The position numbers and the translations under genes are program-made. Under the pieces are notes generated by a model. That model saw only the letters and a list, made by a program, of their open reading frames with translations. It was not told the DNA's origin and did no database searches. Shown in pieces: positions 32,620 through 42,700 of a stretch of 43,242 nt of DNA. Origin of the DNA: an uncultured Clostridia bacterium. GTDB lineage: Bacteria > Bacillota > Clostridia > Christensenellales > UBA1750. The stretch spans positions 1 through 43,242 of the forward strand of contig CANQPP010000017.1 of assembly GCA_947625765.1 (NCBI GenBank), in the 5' to 3' direction. Position 1 is the first letter of the stretch. Each line of letters opens with the position of its first letter.

Positions 32620-33485
32620 ACCTGCTCAAGCCCCCGGGGATGAGCTCCTTCCTGGCGGTGCACCTGGTGCGCAGGCTGCTGCCCAAGGGGACCAAGGTGG
32701 GCCACATGGGCACGCTGGACCCGGCGGCGGCGGGCGTTTTGCCCATCGGCGTGGGCGGGGCGACGCGGCTGTTCGACTACGTGGCCGACAAGCAGAAGGT
32801 GTACGTGGCGGAGCTGGCCCTGGGCGCGGCCACGGACACCCAGGACGCGCAGGGAAGCGTAACGGAAAGGGCGCCGGCCGTGCCGCTGCAGAAGGTGCGG
32901 GACGCGCTGCCCGGCTTCGAGGGGCTCATCTGGCAGAGCCCGCCGGCCTACTCCGCGGTGCACGTGGAGGGCAAGCGGGCTTACGAGCTGGCCCGGGAAG
33001 GCCGCGCGCCGGAGACGCTGCCCCCGCGGCAGGTGCGCGTGGACAGGATCGAATACTTGGGCCAGAGCGGGCCGGACCGCTGCCTTTTGGAGATCAGCTG
33101 CGGCAAGGGGACCTACGTGCGCGCCCTGCTGGACGGCATCGCCCGCGCCGCCGGGACCGTGGGGCACACCTCGCTGCTGGTGCGCACCCGCTCGGACATC
33201 TTCCATTTGGAGGACGCCGTGACCCCGGAGGAGCTGCGCGCCCTTGTGGAAAAGGGAAACTGGCCCCTGCTGCCCATGGACGCACCCCTAATGCGCCTGC
33301 CCCGCGTGGACCTGCCAGAGAGCCGCCTGCGCCTTGCGCGCAGCGGAGCGCCGGTGCGCCGCAGCTTCGGCTTTGCGCCGGAGCAGCCCGTGCGCGTGTA
33401 CGTGGGCGGCCGCTTCGCGGGCATCGGCAGGGAGCAGGAGGGCGAGTTGCGCTTTGCGTGCATGCTGCTGAAGGGTGAGGGATAA
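32601..33485 (+). CDS. truB: tRNA pseudouridine(55) synthase TruB
   Basis: TruB makes pseudouridine at position 55 in the T-loop of tRNAs. The 294-residue protein has the N-terminal GFINLLKPPGMSSF, the catalytic Asp block KVGHMGTLDPAAAGVLPIGVG (split around the Asp), SAVHVEGKRAYELAR and CGKGTYVRALLDGIA, then a C-terminal extension. The start is a GTG with GGAGGAAGC upstream and a 19-base overlap with nrnA. It is the last gene before a 500-base repeat array. Confidence 0.95.
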   Translation: MPDGFINLLKPPGMSSFLAVHLVRRLLPKGTKVGHMGTLDPAAAGVLPIGVGGATRLFDYVADKQKVYVAELALGAATDTQDAQGSVTERAPAVPLQKVRDALPGFEGLIWQSPPAYSAVHVEGKRAYELAREGRAPETLPPRQVRVDRIEYLGQSGPDRCLLEISCGKGTYVRALLDGIARAAGTVGHTSLLVRTRSDIFHLEDAVTPEELRALVEKGNWPLLPMDAPLMRLPRVDLPESRLRLARSGAPVRRSFGFAPEQPVRVYVGGRFAGIGREQEGELRFACMLLKGEG

Positions 33486-33960
33486 GGAGAAGGCCGGGCC
33501 GGACGGGCTGTTTTTCAAAAAAAGAAGGGAAACCGAAACGGGCCGCGCTTCTTAATGAAAAAAGAAGGCAAGATCTGGACCAGGCTGTGTTTCTTAAAAT
33601 AAAGAAAGCGCGGCGGGGGAGCCGCTCGGAAATCCGCTGAAAGCAAGACGAAACGACACGTTTCTTAGAAAAAGGCAAGTAGAGACAAGCTGTGCTTCTC
33701 TGAAAACAGACAAATCTGCACGAACTGTATTTCTTCGGGATAAAGAAGGCACGGCGGGATGAGCCGTACGGGGATCGGCCAAGAGACTGGCTGCGGGCCG
33801 CACTTCTCTGAAAAAGGGCATGGCGGGACGAGTCGTGTTTCTTTTAGACAAGGAAGAAAAGGCCGGATGGACCGCGTTTTTCACGGATAGAGAAATAAAG
33901 AGAAGGCCGCGCCTCTCGTGGATAAAGATAAGCCGGGCGGGCCCAGCGGCCCCTCCAGCC
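33486..33960. repeat. Degenerate 36-base tandem array between truB and ribF
   Basis: About 12 short units follow the pattern A-rich, GAAGGC, GC-rich centre, (T/C)TTCTT or CTTCTC. The tail motif recurs at 33548, 33590, 33661, 33694, 33730, 33803, 33838, 33876 and 33912, i.e. at steps of 33-42 bases, with two steps of twice that. Many units fold as weak hairpins (GAAGGCACGGC with GCCGT...TTCTT). A minus-strand frame gives a 12-residue periodic peptide, as expected from a 36-base period, but no ribosome site supports it. No other gene is visible. Confidence 0.7.
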
Positions 33961-33985
33961 TTGACGTTTTAGAAGGGGAAACAGA

Positions 33986-34909
33986 ATGAGGATCTATCTC
34001 CATGACCAACCCTACGCCGGGGGCCCGAGCGTCTTGGCCCTGGGCATGTTCGACGGGGTGCACGCCGGCCACGCCGCCGTGCTGAAAACCGCCGTGGGTG
34101 CGGCGGAGTACTACGGACTGTCCATGGCGGCGGTCTCCTTCCGCAGGCACCCCTTGCAGCTGCTGGACCCGGAGGCGGCCCCCAAGCTCCTGACGGACGT
34201 GGGCGCCAAGGCCCTGCTCATACGCGACTACCGCGCCGACGCCCTGGTGCTGCTTCGCTTCGATCGGGACTTCGCCTCCCTTTCCCCGGAGGAATACCTG
34301 CGCTTCTTGAAGGAGAAGTACGCCGCGCGCTGCCTGGTGATGGGGCAAGACCACCGCTTCGGCCGGGACGGCAGCGGCAACCCGGAGCTGGCCAGGCAGC
34401 TCTGCGAGAAGCTGGACATGAAGCTGTTTGTCGTGCCGCCGGAGGAGTACGAGGGCGAGGTCGTCAGCTCCACGCGCATCCGACAGGCCCTGCTGGCGGG
34501 CGAGATGGAGAAGGCGAAGCAGATGTCGAAACACAAATTCTGGCTCTCCGGCCCCATCGTCCACGGCAAGGGGCTGGGCCGCGGCTTCGGCTTCCCCACG
34601 ATCAACGTGCGCGTCGCCCCAGAGATGCTGCTGCCCCGCTACGGCGTCTACGGCGCCCAGGTGTACCTGAACGGGAAATATTACCGCGCCGTGTGCAACG
34701 TGGGCGTGCGGCCCACGCTGCAGGGCGAGGCGCCCTCCGTGGAAGCCTACCTGCTGGATTTCAAGGGCGACGTCTACGGCAGCCGCGCCTCCGTGATCCT
34801 GTTCAGCTTCTACCGGCCGGAGATGTGCTTCAGCTCCACGAAGGACCTGCAGGCCCAGGTGTTCCGCGATATCGCCCGCGCCGAGCGCGAGCTGGACTAT
34901 CCCTTCTGA
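33986..34909 (+). CDS. ribF: Bifunctional riboflavin kinase/FAD synthetase
   Basis: RibF turns riboflavin into FMN and FMN into FAD. The 307-residue protein has the adenylyltransferase part with ALGMFDGVHAGH, GQDHRFGRDGSGN and VSSTRIRQAL, and the riboflavin-kinase part with HGKGLGRGFGFPTINVR and NVGVRPTLQG. AGAAGGGG precedes the ATG. It follows the 36-base array rather than truB directly, so it may have its own promoter or read-through from the operon. The sequence is intact. Confidence 0.95.
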   Translation: MRIYLHDQPYAGGPSVLALGMFDGVHAGHAAVLKTAVGAAEYYGLSMAAVSFRRHPLQLLDPEAAPKLLTDVGAKALLIRDYRADALVLLRFDRDFASLSPEEYLRFLKEKYAARCLVMGQDHRFGRDGSGNPELARQLCEKLDMKLFVVPPEEYEGEVVSSTRIRQALLAGEMEKAKQMSKHKFWLSGPIVHGKGLGRGFGFPTINVRVAPEMLLPRYGVYGAQVYLNGKYYRAVCNVGVRPTLQGEAPSVEAYLLDFKGDVYGSRASVILFSFYRPEMCFSSTKDLQAQVFRDIARAERELDYPF

Positions 34910-34931
34910 AAAACAGGGGCTTTTTCAGAAG
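34903..34931 (+). terminator. Hairpin spanning the ribF stop codon
   Basis: An 11-bp perfect stem (34903-34913 with 34921-34931, loop CAGGGGC) includes the ribF TGA. The T run lies inside the 3' arm and the sequence after it is A-rich, so termination is plausible but not typical. Confidence 0.5.
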
Positions 34932-34970
34932 AAAATTTCGTAAAATGCGAGGAAAAAGCCTTGCTTTCCG

Positions 34971-34999
34971 TTTACAAACCGCCCGATGGGTGTTATACT
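34971..34999 (+). promoter_or_regulatory. Promoter of rpsO
   Basis: TTTACA (34971-34976) and TATACT (34994-34999) are 17 bases apart. The transcript would carry a leader of about 105 bases, where S15 autoregulation is known in other bacteria. Confidence 0.75.
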
Positions 35000-35112
35000 T
35001 GACTTTGGCTTGAACCCTGTGCTGGAGGGCTCGCGTGGAAACGCAGCGCGGCCGCTTCGGAGCATGGGCGATTGACTTAAAATCCACTTCAAAATGCGGA
35101 GGTAACACAACT

Positions 35113-35376
35113 ATGGACAAGGATCGCAAGCAAGAGATCATCCAGAAGTTCGCCCGCCACGAGGGCGACACCGGCTCCCCTGAGGTGCAGATCGCACTGC
35201 TCACCGAGCGCATCAACCACCTGACCGACCACCTCAAGGAGAACAAGAAGGACCACCATTCCCGTCGCGGCCTGCTCATCATGGTCGGTAAGCGCCGCGG
35301 CCTGCTGGACTACCTCAAGAAGATCGACATCGCCCGTTACCGCGAACTGATCGCCGAGCTGGGCGTGCGCCGCTAA
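35113..35376 (+). CDS. rpsO: 30S ribosomal protein S15
   Basis: S15 is a primary 16S rRNA-binding protein. At 87 residues it is of normal length, with the conserved [40 protein letters not shown] (each split by variable residues) and [12 protein letters not shown] start at the ATG with GGAGG eleven bases upstream; an earlier in-frame ATG would add a leader not found in S15. It has its own promoter and is followed by a hairpin before pnp, the usual rpsO-pnp arrangement. Confidence 0.97.
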   Translation: MDKDRKQEIIQKFARHEGDTGSPEVQIALLTERINHLTDHLKENKKDHHSRRGLLIMVGKRRGLLDYLKKIDIARYRELIAELGVRR

Positions 35377-35389
35377 GGCCAGAGACGTT

Positions 35390-35419
35390 CCGCAGGGCGG
35401 TATGACCGCCCTGCGGTTT
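35390..35419 (+). terminator. Terminator or attenuator between rpsO and pnp
   Basis: CCGCAGGGCGG (35390-35400) pairs perfectly with CCGCCCTGCGG (35406-35416) and TTT follows. Read-through to pnp is expected, as in other bacteria. Confidence 0.7.
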
Positions 35420-35429
35420 CTGACGTTTT

Positions 35430-35652
35430 AAAAGGTGTTTTCCGCGCCCGGCTCTCCGGGCCGGACAAGCCTTTTACCCCATCTTTTTCCCATCAAGGAC
35501 AAGGCATCGCCCCAGGGCGCGTGGGGTTTGCCGGACGCTCCGTTTTTCTTCTGAACGCCGGAACGCCGGGCAAACTCCGCGTATCTGGACCCTGCTTTGG
35601 CCTTTCCCCACAAGGGCTTTAAGGCCCTTATAGACGCGAAAGGAGCAAAGAA
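35430..35652 (+). promoter_or_regulatory. Structured pnp leader with long hairpins
   Basis: Two extended foldings lie in this non-coding stretch: AAAAGG (35430-35435) with CCTTTT (35470-35475) around a CCCGG/CCGGG tip, and GTTTGCC (35526-35532) with GGCAAAC (35569-35575). The pnp leader of other bacteria is a double-stranded target of RNase III in PNPase autocontrol; the same role here is inference. AAAGGAG precedes the pnp ATG. Confidence 0.45.
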
Positions 35653-37854
35653 ATGGAACACAAGGTCTACAAAACCGACCTGGCCGGCCGCGAGCTGGTG
35701 CTGGAGTTCGGCCGCTATGCCGAGCAGGCAGCCGGTTCCGTGCTGGTGCGCTACGGAGACACCGCCGTGCTGGTCTGCGCCACCGTCGCCGAGACGCCCC
35801 GTCCCGGCATCGACTTCTTCCCCCTGGGCTGCGACTTCGAGGAGAAGCAGTACTCCGTGGGCAAGATCCCCGGCGGCTTCATCAAGCGCGAAGGCCGTCC
35901 CACCGAGAAGGCCATCCTGACCTCCCGCCTGATCGACAGGCCCCTGCGCCCGCTGTTCCCCAAGGGCATGCGCAACGACGTGTCCGTGGTGGCCACGGTG
36001 CTTTCCAACGACAACGACAACTCCGCCGAGATCCCCGCGATGATCGGCTCCTCCGCCGCCCTGTGCGTTTCGGAGATCCCCTTCGCCGGCCCCACCGCCG
36101 CCGTGGTCGTGGGCCTGGTGGATGGGCAGTTCGTCCTGAACCCCAACATGGAGCAGCGCGCCGCTTCCCAGCTGCACCTGACCGTCGCCGGCACCAAGGA
36201 GGCCATCATGATGGTCGAGGCCGGCGCCAAGGAGGTCAGCGAGGAGACCATGCTCTCCGCCATCCTCTTCGCCCATGAGGAGATCAAGCGCCTGGTCGCC
36301 TTCCAGGAGCAGATCGTCTCCGAGATCGGCAAGGAGAAGCGCGAGTTCCCCCTGATCAGCGTGCGTCCCGAGCTGGAGGAGAAGGTCAAGGCCTACGCCC
36401 AGGAGAAGGTCGAGTGGATGTTCGACACCTTCGACCGCGCCGAGCGCACCGCCCGCGAGGAGCAGGTGAAGGAGGAGACCATCGCCGCCTTCGCCGAGGA
36501 ATATCCCGACGGCGCCCGCGAGATCGGCGACATCCTCTACGGCATGCAAAAGACCGTCATGCGCCGCAAGATCCTGGATCACGGCATCCGCCCCGACGGC
36601 AGGGCCCTGACCGAGGTGCGCCCCATCTGGTGCGAGGCGGGCATCCTGGCCCGTCCCCACGGCTCCGCCGTGTTCACCCGCGGCCAGACCCAGGTGATGA
36701 GCATCGTCACCTTAGGCGCGGTGGGCGACCAGCAGCGGCTGGACGGCATCTCCAACGAGGAATTCAAGCGCTACATGCACCACTATAACATGCCTCCCTA
36801 TTCCACCGGCGAGGCGCGTCCCCTGCGCAGCCCCGGCCGCCGCGAGATCGGCCACGGCGCGCTGGCGGAAAGGGCCCTGGAGCCCATGATCCCCTCCGAG
36901 GAGGAGTTCCCCTACGCCATCCGCGTGGTGTCCGAGGCCATTTCCTCCAACGGTTCCACCTCCATGGGTTCCGTGTGCGGCTCCACCTTGGCGCTGATGG
37001 ACGCGGGCGTGCCCATCAAGAAGCCCGTCGCGGGCTGCGCCATGGGCCTCATCAAGGACACCGACTCCGATAAGGTCGCCATCCTGACCGACATCCAGGG
37101 CCTGGAGGACTTCCTGGGCGACATGGACTTCAAGGTCGCCGGCACCAAGGACGGCATCACCGCCATCCAGATGGACATCAAGATCAAGGGCATCGACGAG
37201 CCCATCCTGCGCCAGGCCCTCAAGCAGGCCTACGACGGCAGGATGCACATCATGGGCAAGATGCTGGAGGTGCTGGACGCGCCCCGTCCCAACCTCTCCA
37301 AGTACGCGCCCAAGATCATCGCCTTCACCATCGATCCCGAGAAGATCCGCGAGGTCATCGGCTCCGGCGGAAAGGTCATCAACAAGATCATCGCCGACAC
37401 CGGCGTCAAGATCGACATCGAGGACGACGGCCGCGTGTTCATCGCCACGCCCGACGAGGAGGCCGCCGCCAAGGCCCGCCGCATCATCGAGGGCATCTGC
37501 ACCGGCCCGCAGGTGGGGCAGGAGTACACCGGCAAGGTGGTCCGCATCATCCCCATCGGCGCGTTCGTGGAGCTGTTCCCCGGCAAGGACGGCATGATCC
37601 ACATCTCCAAGCTGGCTCCCCAGCGCATCGAGAAGGTAGAGGACGCCGTGAACGTGGGCGACGAGCTGACCGTGCGCGTCTCCGGCATCGACAGCCAGGG
37701 CAGGGTGAACCTGGTCCGCACCGACATCGAGGTGCCCGACCGGCCCCGTTCTTCCTTCCCGCCCCGCCGCGACTTCCACCGCGACGGCGGGCACGACAGG
37801 CCGCCCCGCGGGCCCCGTCCCGAGCGCCCCGAGCGTCCCGACCGCAACAACTAA
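35653..37854 (+). CDS. pnp: Polyribonucleotide nucleotidyltransferase
   Basis: PNPase degrades RNA phosphorolytically from the 3' end. The 733-residue protein has the first RNase PH-like domain with [12 protein letters not shown] and [25 protein letters not shown] (split), a helical linker, the active second PH domain with [21 protein letters not shown] and [21 protein letters not shown] (split), then KH ([15 protein letters not shown]) at about 571-590 and S1 ([15 protein letters not shown]) near 625-690. The tail is Arg/Pro-rich with [15 protein letters not shown] lies before the ATG. Confidence 0.97.
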   Translation: MEHKVYKTDLAGRELVLEFGRYAEQAAGSVLVRYGDTAVLVCATVAETPRPGIDFFPLGCDFEEKQYSVGKIPGGFIKREGRPTEKAILTSRLIDRPLRPLFPKGMRNDVSVVATVLSNDNDNSAEIPAMIGSSAALCVSEIPFAGPTAAVVVGLVDGQFVLNPNMEQRAASQLHLTVAGTKEAIMMVEAGAKEVSEETMLSAILFAHEEIKRLVAFQEQIVSEIGKEKREFPLISVRPELEEKVKAYAQEKVEWMFDTFDRAERTAREEQVKEETIAAFAEEYPDGAREIGDILYGMQKTVMRRKILDHGIRPDGRALTEVRPIWCEAGILARPHGSAVFTRGQTQVMSIVTLGAVGDQQRLDGISNEEFKRYMHHYNMPPYSTGEARPLRSPGRREIGHGALAERALEPMIPSEEEFPYAIRVVSEAISSNGSTSMGSVCGSTLALMDAGVPIKKPVAGCAMGLIKDTDSDKVAILTDIQGLEDFLGDMDFKVAGTKDGITAIQMDIKIKGIDEPILRQALKQAYDGRMHIMGKMLEVLDAPRPNLSKYAPKIIAFTIDPEKIREVIGSGGKVINKIIADTGVKIDIEDDGRVFIATPDEEAAAKARRIIEGICTGPQVGQEYTGKVVRIIPIGAFVELFPGKDGMIHISKLAPQRIEKVEDAVNVGDELTVRVSGIDSQGRVNLVRTDIEVPDRPRSSFPPRRDFHRDGGHDRPPRGPRPERPERPDRNN

Positions 37855-37870
37855 GGCTTAGCGGCAAACA

Positions 37871-37910
37871 GACGGCGGCCGTTTCTACCCGGTAGAAACG
37901 GCCGTCTTTC
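37871..37910 (+). terminator. Terminator after pnp
   Basis: GGCCGTTTCTAC (37877-37888) pairs with GTAGAAACGGCC (37892-37903) and is followed by GTCTTTCT. The M16 peptidase gene begins 40 bases further and may depend on read-through. Confidence 0.65.
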
Positions 37911-37948
37911 TACAAAGAGAGAGAAAAAACATCGAGGAGGAGAAAGCC

Positions 37949-39202
37949 ATGCGGGATTTTGACCTGGCTGTGCTGCCCTGCGGGCTGACCGTGGTGGGCG
38001 AGAGGAACCGACACGTGCGCTCCGTGGCCGTGGGCGTCTGGGTGCGCACGGGCTCCGCGGACGAGGACAGGGCGTGCCAGGGCTATTCCCACTTCGTGGA
38101 GCACATGGTGTTCAAGGGCGCGGGCGAGAGGGACCTGCGGCAGCTGGCGGAGGAAATGGACCTGCTGGGCGGGCAGATGAACGCCTTCACCTCCAAGGAG
38201 TGCACCTGCTTTTACGGCAAGGTGCTGGACGTGCACCTGGAGCGCGCCCTGAACCTGCTGGCGGACCTGGTGATGCGCCCCCGCTTCCCCGCCGAGGAGA
38301 TGGAGAAGGAAAAGGGCGTGGTGCTGGAGGAGATCGCCATGGGCGAGGACATGCCCGAGGACATCGTCCACGAGCAGCTGGCCAAGGCGCTCTACGGCGA
38401 GCACCCGCTGGGCGGCAGCATCTTAGGGCCGGAGGAGAACATCGTGGGCGCCCGGAGGGAAGGGCTGCTTTCCTTCATGAAGGAGCGCTACGTGCCCGGC
38501 AACGCGGTGCTGTCCGTGGCCGGGAACTACGACTGGGAAGGCCTGCTGGAGCTGGTGCGCCGCGCCTTTGACGGCTGGCAGGGCAAGTGGGACCGCAGGC
38601 CGTACCCGCCCGTCGACTACCGCGCCGACCGGCTTTTCCGCGAAAAGGACACCGAGCAGACCCATTTGTGCGTCGGCTTCCCGGCCCTGCGGATGGAGGA
38701 GGAGGGCAGCTTCTCCCTGGTGGTGCTCAACAACCTGCTGGGCGGCTCCATGTCCTCGCGCCTGTTCCAGAACATCCGCGAGGAGGCGGGGCTTGCGTAC
38801 AGCGTGTATTCCTTCTCCGGGGCCTACGTGGGCGCGGGCGACCTGGTGCTCTACGCCGGGACCAACCCCAGGACCGCCCAGGAGGTGAGCGACCGCATGG
38901 CCGCCGAGGTGCGCAGGCTGCTCCGCGACGGCGTGCCGGAGGAGGAGTTCGAGAAGTCCCGGGAGCAGATCCGGGGACTGTATATCCTGGGGATGGAGAC
39001 CACCAGCGCCCGCATGAACGCCATGGGCAAGGGGATGCTGCTGGCCGGGCGCGTCCGCAGCCAGGAGGAGTATCTGCAGAAGCTGGCCGCCGCCAGCCGC
39101 GACGAGGCCATGGAGCTGGCGAGGCGCATCTTCCGCACGCCGCCCGCCCTGTCCGTGGTGGGCCCGGAGAACGTGGACCCCGCCGCCTGGACGGAGCTGT
39201 AA
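37949..39202 (+). CDS. M16-family zinc peptidase (YmxG/PepR type)
   Basis: A 417-residue insulinase-type metallopeptidase, cytoplasmic. The inverted zinc motif is HFVEH (HxxEH) in GYSHFVEHMVFKG near residue 48, with the distal Glu in EKGVVLEEIAM. The C-terminal half repeats the fold (EEAGLAYSVYSFSGAY). Val replaces the usual Leu in HFLEH, which is tolerated in the family. GGAGGAG seven bases before the ATG supports the start. Its place after pnp is standard in Firmicutes; the substrate is unknown. Confidence 0.92.
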   Translation: MRDFDLAVLPCGLTVVGERNRHVRSVAVGVWVRTGSADEDRACQGYSHFVEHMVFKGAGERDLRQLAEEMDLLGGQMNAFTSKECTCFYGKVLDVHLERALNLLADLVMRPRFPAEEMEKEKGVVLEEIAMGEDMPEDIVHEQLAKALYGEHPLGGSILGPEENIVGARREGLLSFMKERYVPGNAVLSVAGNYDWEGLLELVRRAFDGWQGKWDRRPYPPVDYRADRLFREKDTEQTHLCVGFPALRMEEEGSFSLVVLNNLLGGSMSSRLFQNIREEAGLAYSVYSFSGAYVGAGDLVLYAGTNPRTAQEVSDRMAAEVRRLLRDGVPEEEFEKSREQIRGLYILGMETTSARMNAMGKGMLLAGRVRSQEEYLQKLAAASRDEAMELARRIFRTPPALSVVGPENVDPAAWTEL

Positions 39203-39218
39203 GGGGAAGGAGAGGCCC

Positions 39219-39500
39219 ATGGAAGCGAACGAGAAGGAGCGGGAGTTTCGGGAAAAGACGCTTGAGACGTTCTTAAAGGACGGCCGCCTGGCGGCCATCC
39301 CCGCGCGGAGAAAGAAGAAGCTCGTGATCCTGGAAGAGCTGGCCCGCGCCTTCGAGCCGGGGCGCGTTTACCCGGAAAAGGAGGTCAACGCCGTGCTCCT
39401 GCGGTATCACGAGGACTTCTGTACGCTGCGCCGGGAGCTGGTGGACGAGGGCCTGCTGGAGCGCGACCACGGCCTGTACAGGCGGAAAATCGAGGAATAA
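39219..39500 (+). CDS. DUF2087 domain protein
   Basis: A 93-residue single-domain protein. The DUF2087 pattern is clear: FLKDGRLAAIPARRKKKLVILEEL (split), YPEKEVNAVLLRYHEDFCTLRRELVDEGLLERD (split) and the end YRRK. In other bacteria this domain is often the C-terminal part of an HTH regulator or stands alone, with proposed nucleic-acid contact; no helix-turn-helix is visible here. It starts 17 bases after the M16 peptidase with AAGGAG upstream, so it is probably the last gene of that transcript. Confidence 0.88.
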   Translation: MEANEKEREFREKTLETFLKDGRLAAIPARRKKKLVILEELARAFEPGRVYPEKEVNAVLLRYHEDFCTLRRELVDEGLLERDHGLYRRKIEE

Positions 39501-39503
39501 AGC

Positions 39504-39537
39504 AAAACGCCGCCCGATGAAATGGGACGGCGGTTTT
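39504..39537 (+). terminator. Terminator after the DUF2087 gene
   Basis: AAAACGCCGCCC (39504-39515) pairs with GGGACGGCGGTTTT (39524-39537) with two bulges, ending in a T run. Confidence 0.7.
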
Positions 39538-39624
39538 GTCTGCGTGGTTGTTTTGATGAAGGGAAGGAGGCGGCCTTCCCCTTTTATATTGGAAAAGAGA
39601 GGACCTTCAAATGGGGGCGTTTTG

Positions 39625-39661
39625 GCAAAAGTCCGGCCCGGCGTTTCGCCGAGCCGGACTT
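39625..39661 (-). terminator. Terminator after the hybrid sensor kinase
   Basis: AAGTCCGGC (39629-39637) pairs with GCCGGACTT (39653-39661), with an inner CGGCG/CGCCG pair. On the minus strand the stem ends in TTTTGCC, about 60 bases past the kinase stop. Confidence 0.7.
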
Positions 39662-39722
39662 GGGAAATGCGGTCGCTGGTTCTATTCATACAGGAATGGA
39701 CTATGGAAGGGGAAGCGGCGCG

Positions 39723-42700
39723 TCAGGCGTCGTCCTCCCGGCTGAAGATGTCCCGCAGCAGCTCCATCATCTTGTCCAGGTCGATGGGCTTGGCCAGGTG
39801 GCCGTTCATGCCCGCCGCCAGGGCCCGCTCGCGGTCCTCCTCGAAGGCGTTGGCGGTCATGGCGATGATCGGCAGCGTCGCCAGGCGCTCATCATCCAGG
39901 GAGCGGATGGCGCGGGCGGCGGCGTAGCCGTCCATGATGGGCATCTGGATGTCCATGAGGATCAGCTGGTAGCGGCCCGGCTTCGCGCCGGTGAGCATCT
40001 CCAGCGCCTGCTGGCCGTTCTCCGCGGCGTCCACTTGGAAGCCCGCCTCCTGCAGGATCTCGGTGGCGATCTCCCGGTTGAGCTCGTTGTCCTCCGCCAA
40101 CAGGATGCGCTTGCCCTGGAAGTCCTCCTCCGGGGCCATGAGGGCGGGCGCGGCCGCGTCCGCCGCCTCCTCGGCCTTGGGACGGCTCAGGCTGCGCTTG
40201 AGCTGCTGGTGCAGCTCGGAGGCGAACAGGGGCTTGCTGATGAAGCCGTTGACGCCGGCCCGCCGCGCGTCCTCCTCGATGTCCGTCCAGTCGTAGGCGG
40301 ACATGAGGATGATGGGCGAATCCTCGCCCACGAGCTTGCGGATCTGCCGGACGGTCTCGATGCCGCTCAGGCCCGGCATGGTCCAGTCGATGATGTAGAC
40401 CTCGAAGGGGTCGACCAGTTCCACCGCCTCCGCGGTGCGGGCGATGGCCTCCTTGCCGGAGAGGGCCCACTCGGCCCGCATGCCGATCTGCCTGAGCATC
40501 TTGGAGACGCTCTGGCAGCAGACCATGTCGTCGTCCACCACCAGGCCGCGGAAGCCCTGCAGCTCCGCGATGGTCTCCATTTCCCTGTGCTCGGCGGAAA
40601 AGCGCAGCTCCAGGTTCACGGTGAAGGTGCTGCCCTTGCCCTGCTCGCTCTGGACCTCGATGGTGCCGCCCATCATATCCACGATGTTCTTGGTGATCGC
40701 CATCCCCAGGCCCGTTCCCTGAATGCCGCTGACGGTGGAGGTCTGCTCCCGGGTGAAGGGGTCGAAGACCGTCTTGGCGAACTCCGGGCTCATGCCGATG
40801 CCGGTATCGCTGACCTTGAACTCATACAGCCCGCGTTTGGGCGACGCGCAGGGCTTCTGGGTCACGCGGATGGAGATGGTCCCGCCAGAGGGCGTGAACT
40901 TGATGGCGTTGGAGGTGAGGTTCAAAAGGATCTGGTTCAAGCGCAGCTTGTCGCAGAACACGTCCTCGTCCACCACGTCCACCGTGTCGATGAACAGGTC
41001 CATGTTCTTGGCGTGCACGTCGGACTGTATGATGTTGCGCAGCCCCTGCAGGATCTCAGCCAGGTTCTCGGGCCGCTCGTTGATGGTCACCTTGCCCGAC
41101 TCGATGCGGCTCATGTCCAGCACGTCGTTGATGAGGGAGAGCAGGTGGTTGGAGGCCTGCGCGATCTTCGCCAGGTAATCCCGCGCCCGCTCCTCGTTGT
41201 CCAAATGGGTCGTGGTCAGGGCCGTGTAGCCGATGATGGCGTTCATGGGCGTGCGGATGTCGTGGGACATGTTGTTGAGGAAGGTGGTCTTGGAGCGGTT
41301 CGCCGCGTCCGCGGCCTGCAGCGCCTTCGTGAGCTGGCGCGTCTTTTCCTCCAGTTCGGCGGTCGCCTGGGCCACCTTCTTCTGCAGCTGCTTCTGGTTG
41401 CGGGTGCGGATGACCAGCATGGCGAAGGTGAACAGCAGGAGCAGGATGAGGAACACGCCAAGGACGCTGTAAGCGGGGTTGCGGTAGAGGAAGGCGACGA
41501 TGCCGTCGTCGATCTCCCGGCCGTCGTCCACCTCGCGGGCGACGATGGCGTCCAGCTGCGCGTTGGTGAAGCTGTCCGCGCCCTTATCCAGCAGGGAGAG
41601 CAGGTAGCGGCCGCCGTGCACGTCGCTGCGCACGGCGTAGGAGAGGGAGATCTCCCCGAAGGTCACGGTGGAAAGGCGGCGGCGGACCTCCTGCTGGGCG
41701 AAGCGCTCCGCCGAATAGGCAAAGAGTATGGTCGCATCGGCCCGGCCGTCCAGGACCGCCTGCACACATTCCTCCGCGGTGGGGTAGTAGACCACCTGGT
41801 CCTCGGTGTAGCGGCTGGAGATGAGCTCGTCCAGGGCGGAGGAGCGCTCCATGGCGGCCATCTTGCGGACCGTGCCGTCAAAGTCGTCCCGCGTCAGGCG
41901 CGCGAAGTTGGTGGTGAAATAGGGCACGGTGATCTTGTAGCCCTCTTCCTCCGCCATGTAATAGTCCCCGGCGAAGTCCAGCACCACGTCCGCGTCCCCG
42001 GAGGCGCGCTTTTCGTAGTATTCATCCTGCCCCGACACCGGGACGAACTCGTACTTTAAGCCGATGCGCTGGGCCAGGGAGTCGAAGATGGAGGGCAGTA
42101 TGCCCTGGGCCTGGCCGTCGCGGAAGTAGAAGTAGGGGGCCCATTCCGGGTTGCCCAGCACGCGCAGGGGCACGCCGGAGGCCTGGTGCTCCTCCAAATA
42201 GGCCCGCTCCCCGGCGTTCATGATGATGGAGCCGCCCTGGTCGGTGGCGTAGTAGGTCTCATGCAGCTCGTCCCGCCAGTTGGGGTCGTGCAGGTCCATC
42301 TCGTTGATCGCCGCGTCGATCCTGTCCATCAGGTCCCTGCGGTCCTTGCGGACGCAGATGTAGAAGGGGCTGGCGTCGAAGGACTCCAGCAGCCATTCGT
42401 TCTCCAGCAGGCGCAGGCTGCCGGAGACGGCCGCGTCCACCTGCCCGCCCTGCAGGGCGGCGGTCAGCTCGTCCTGCACGGCGAAATACACCGGCTGGTA
42501 GCCAAAGCCGTGCTCCTTGGCGAAGCGCTCGAAGTTGGCGTTCTTGAAGTTGCCCTCCAGCATGCCCACGGTCATGCCGTCGTAGCTGTCGTAATCCCCC
42601 TCCACGATGTCCTGGTTGCCCGCCTTGACGGTCAGGATCGTGGAGTTGACGCCGATGTCCTGGGCGGAGAAGAGGAACTCCTCCTCCCTCTCCGGCGTCT

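Noticed and set aside
33594-33884. A 96-residue minus-strand peptide with 12-residue repeats in the truB-ribF array
   Set aside because: The periodicity follows from the 36-base DNA repeat; there is no ribosome binding site and the repeat period varies by non-multiples of three.
33486-33960. CRISPR array
   Set aside because: Spacing near 36 bases looked suggestive, but there is no conserved repeat alternating with unique spacers and no cas gene.
39522-42059. An 845-codon open frame on the plus strand opposite the sensor kinase
   Set aside because: Antisense shadow of a clear kinase gene, with composition typical of such shadows and no start signal.
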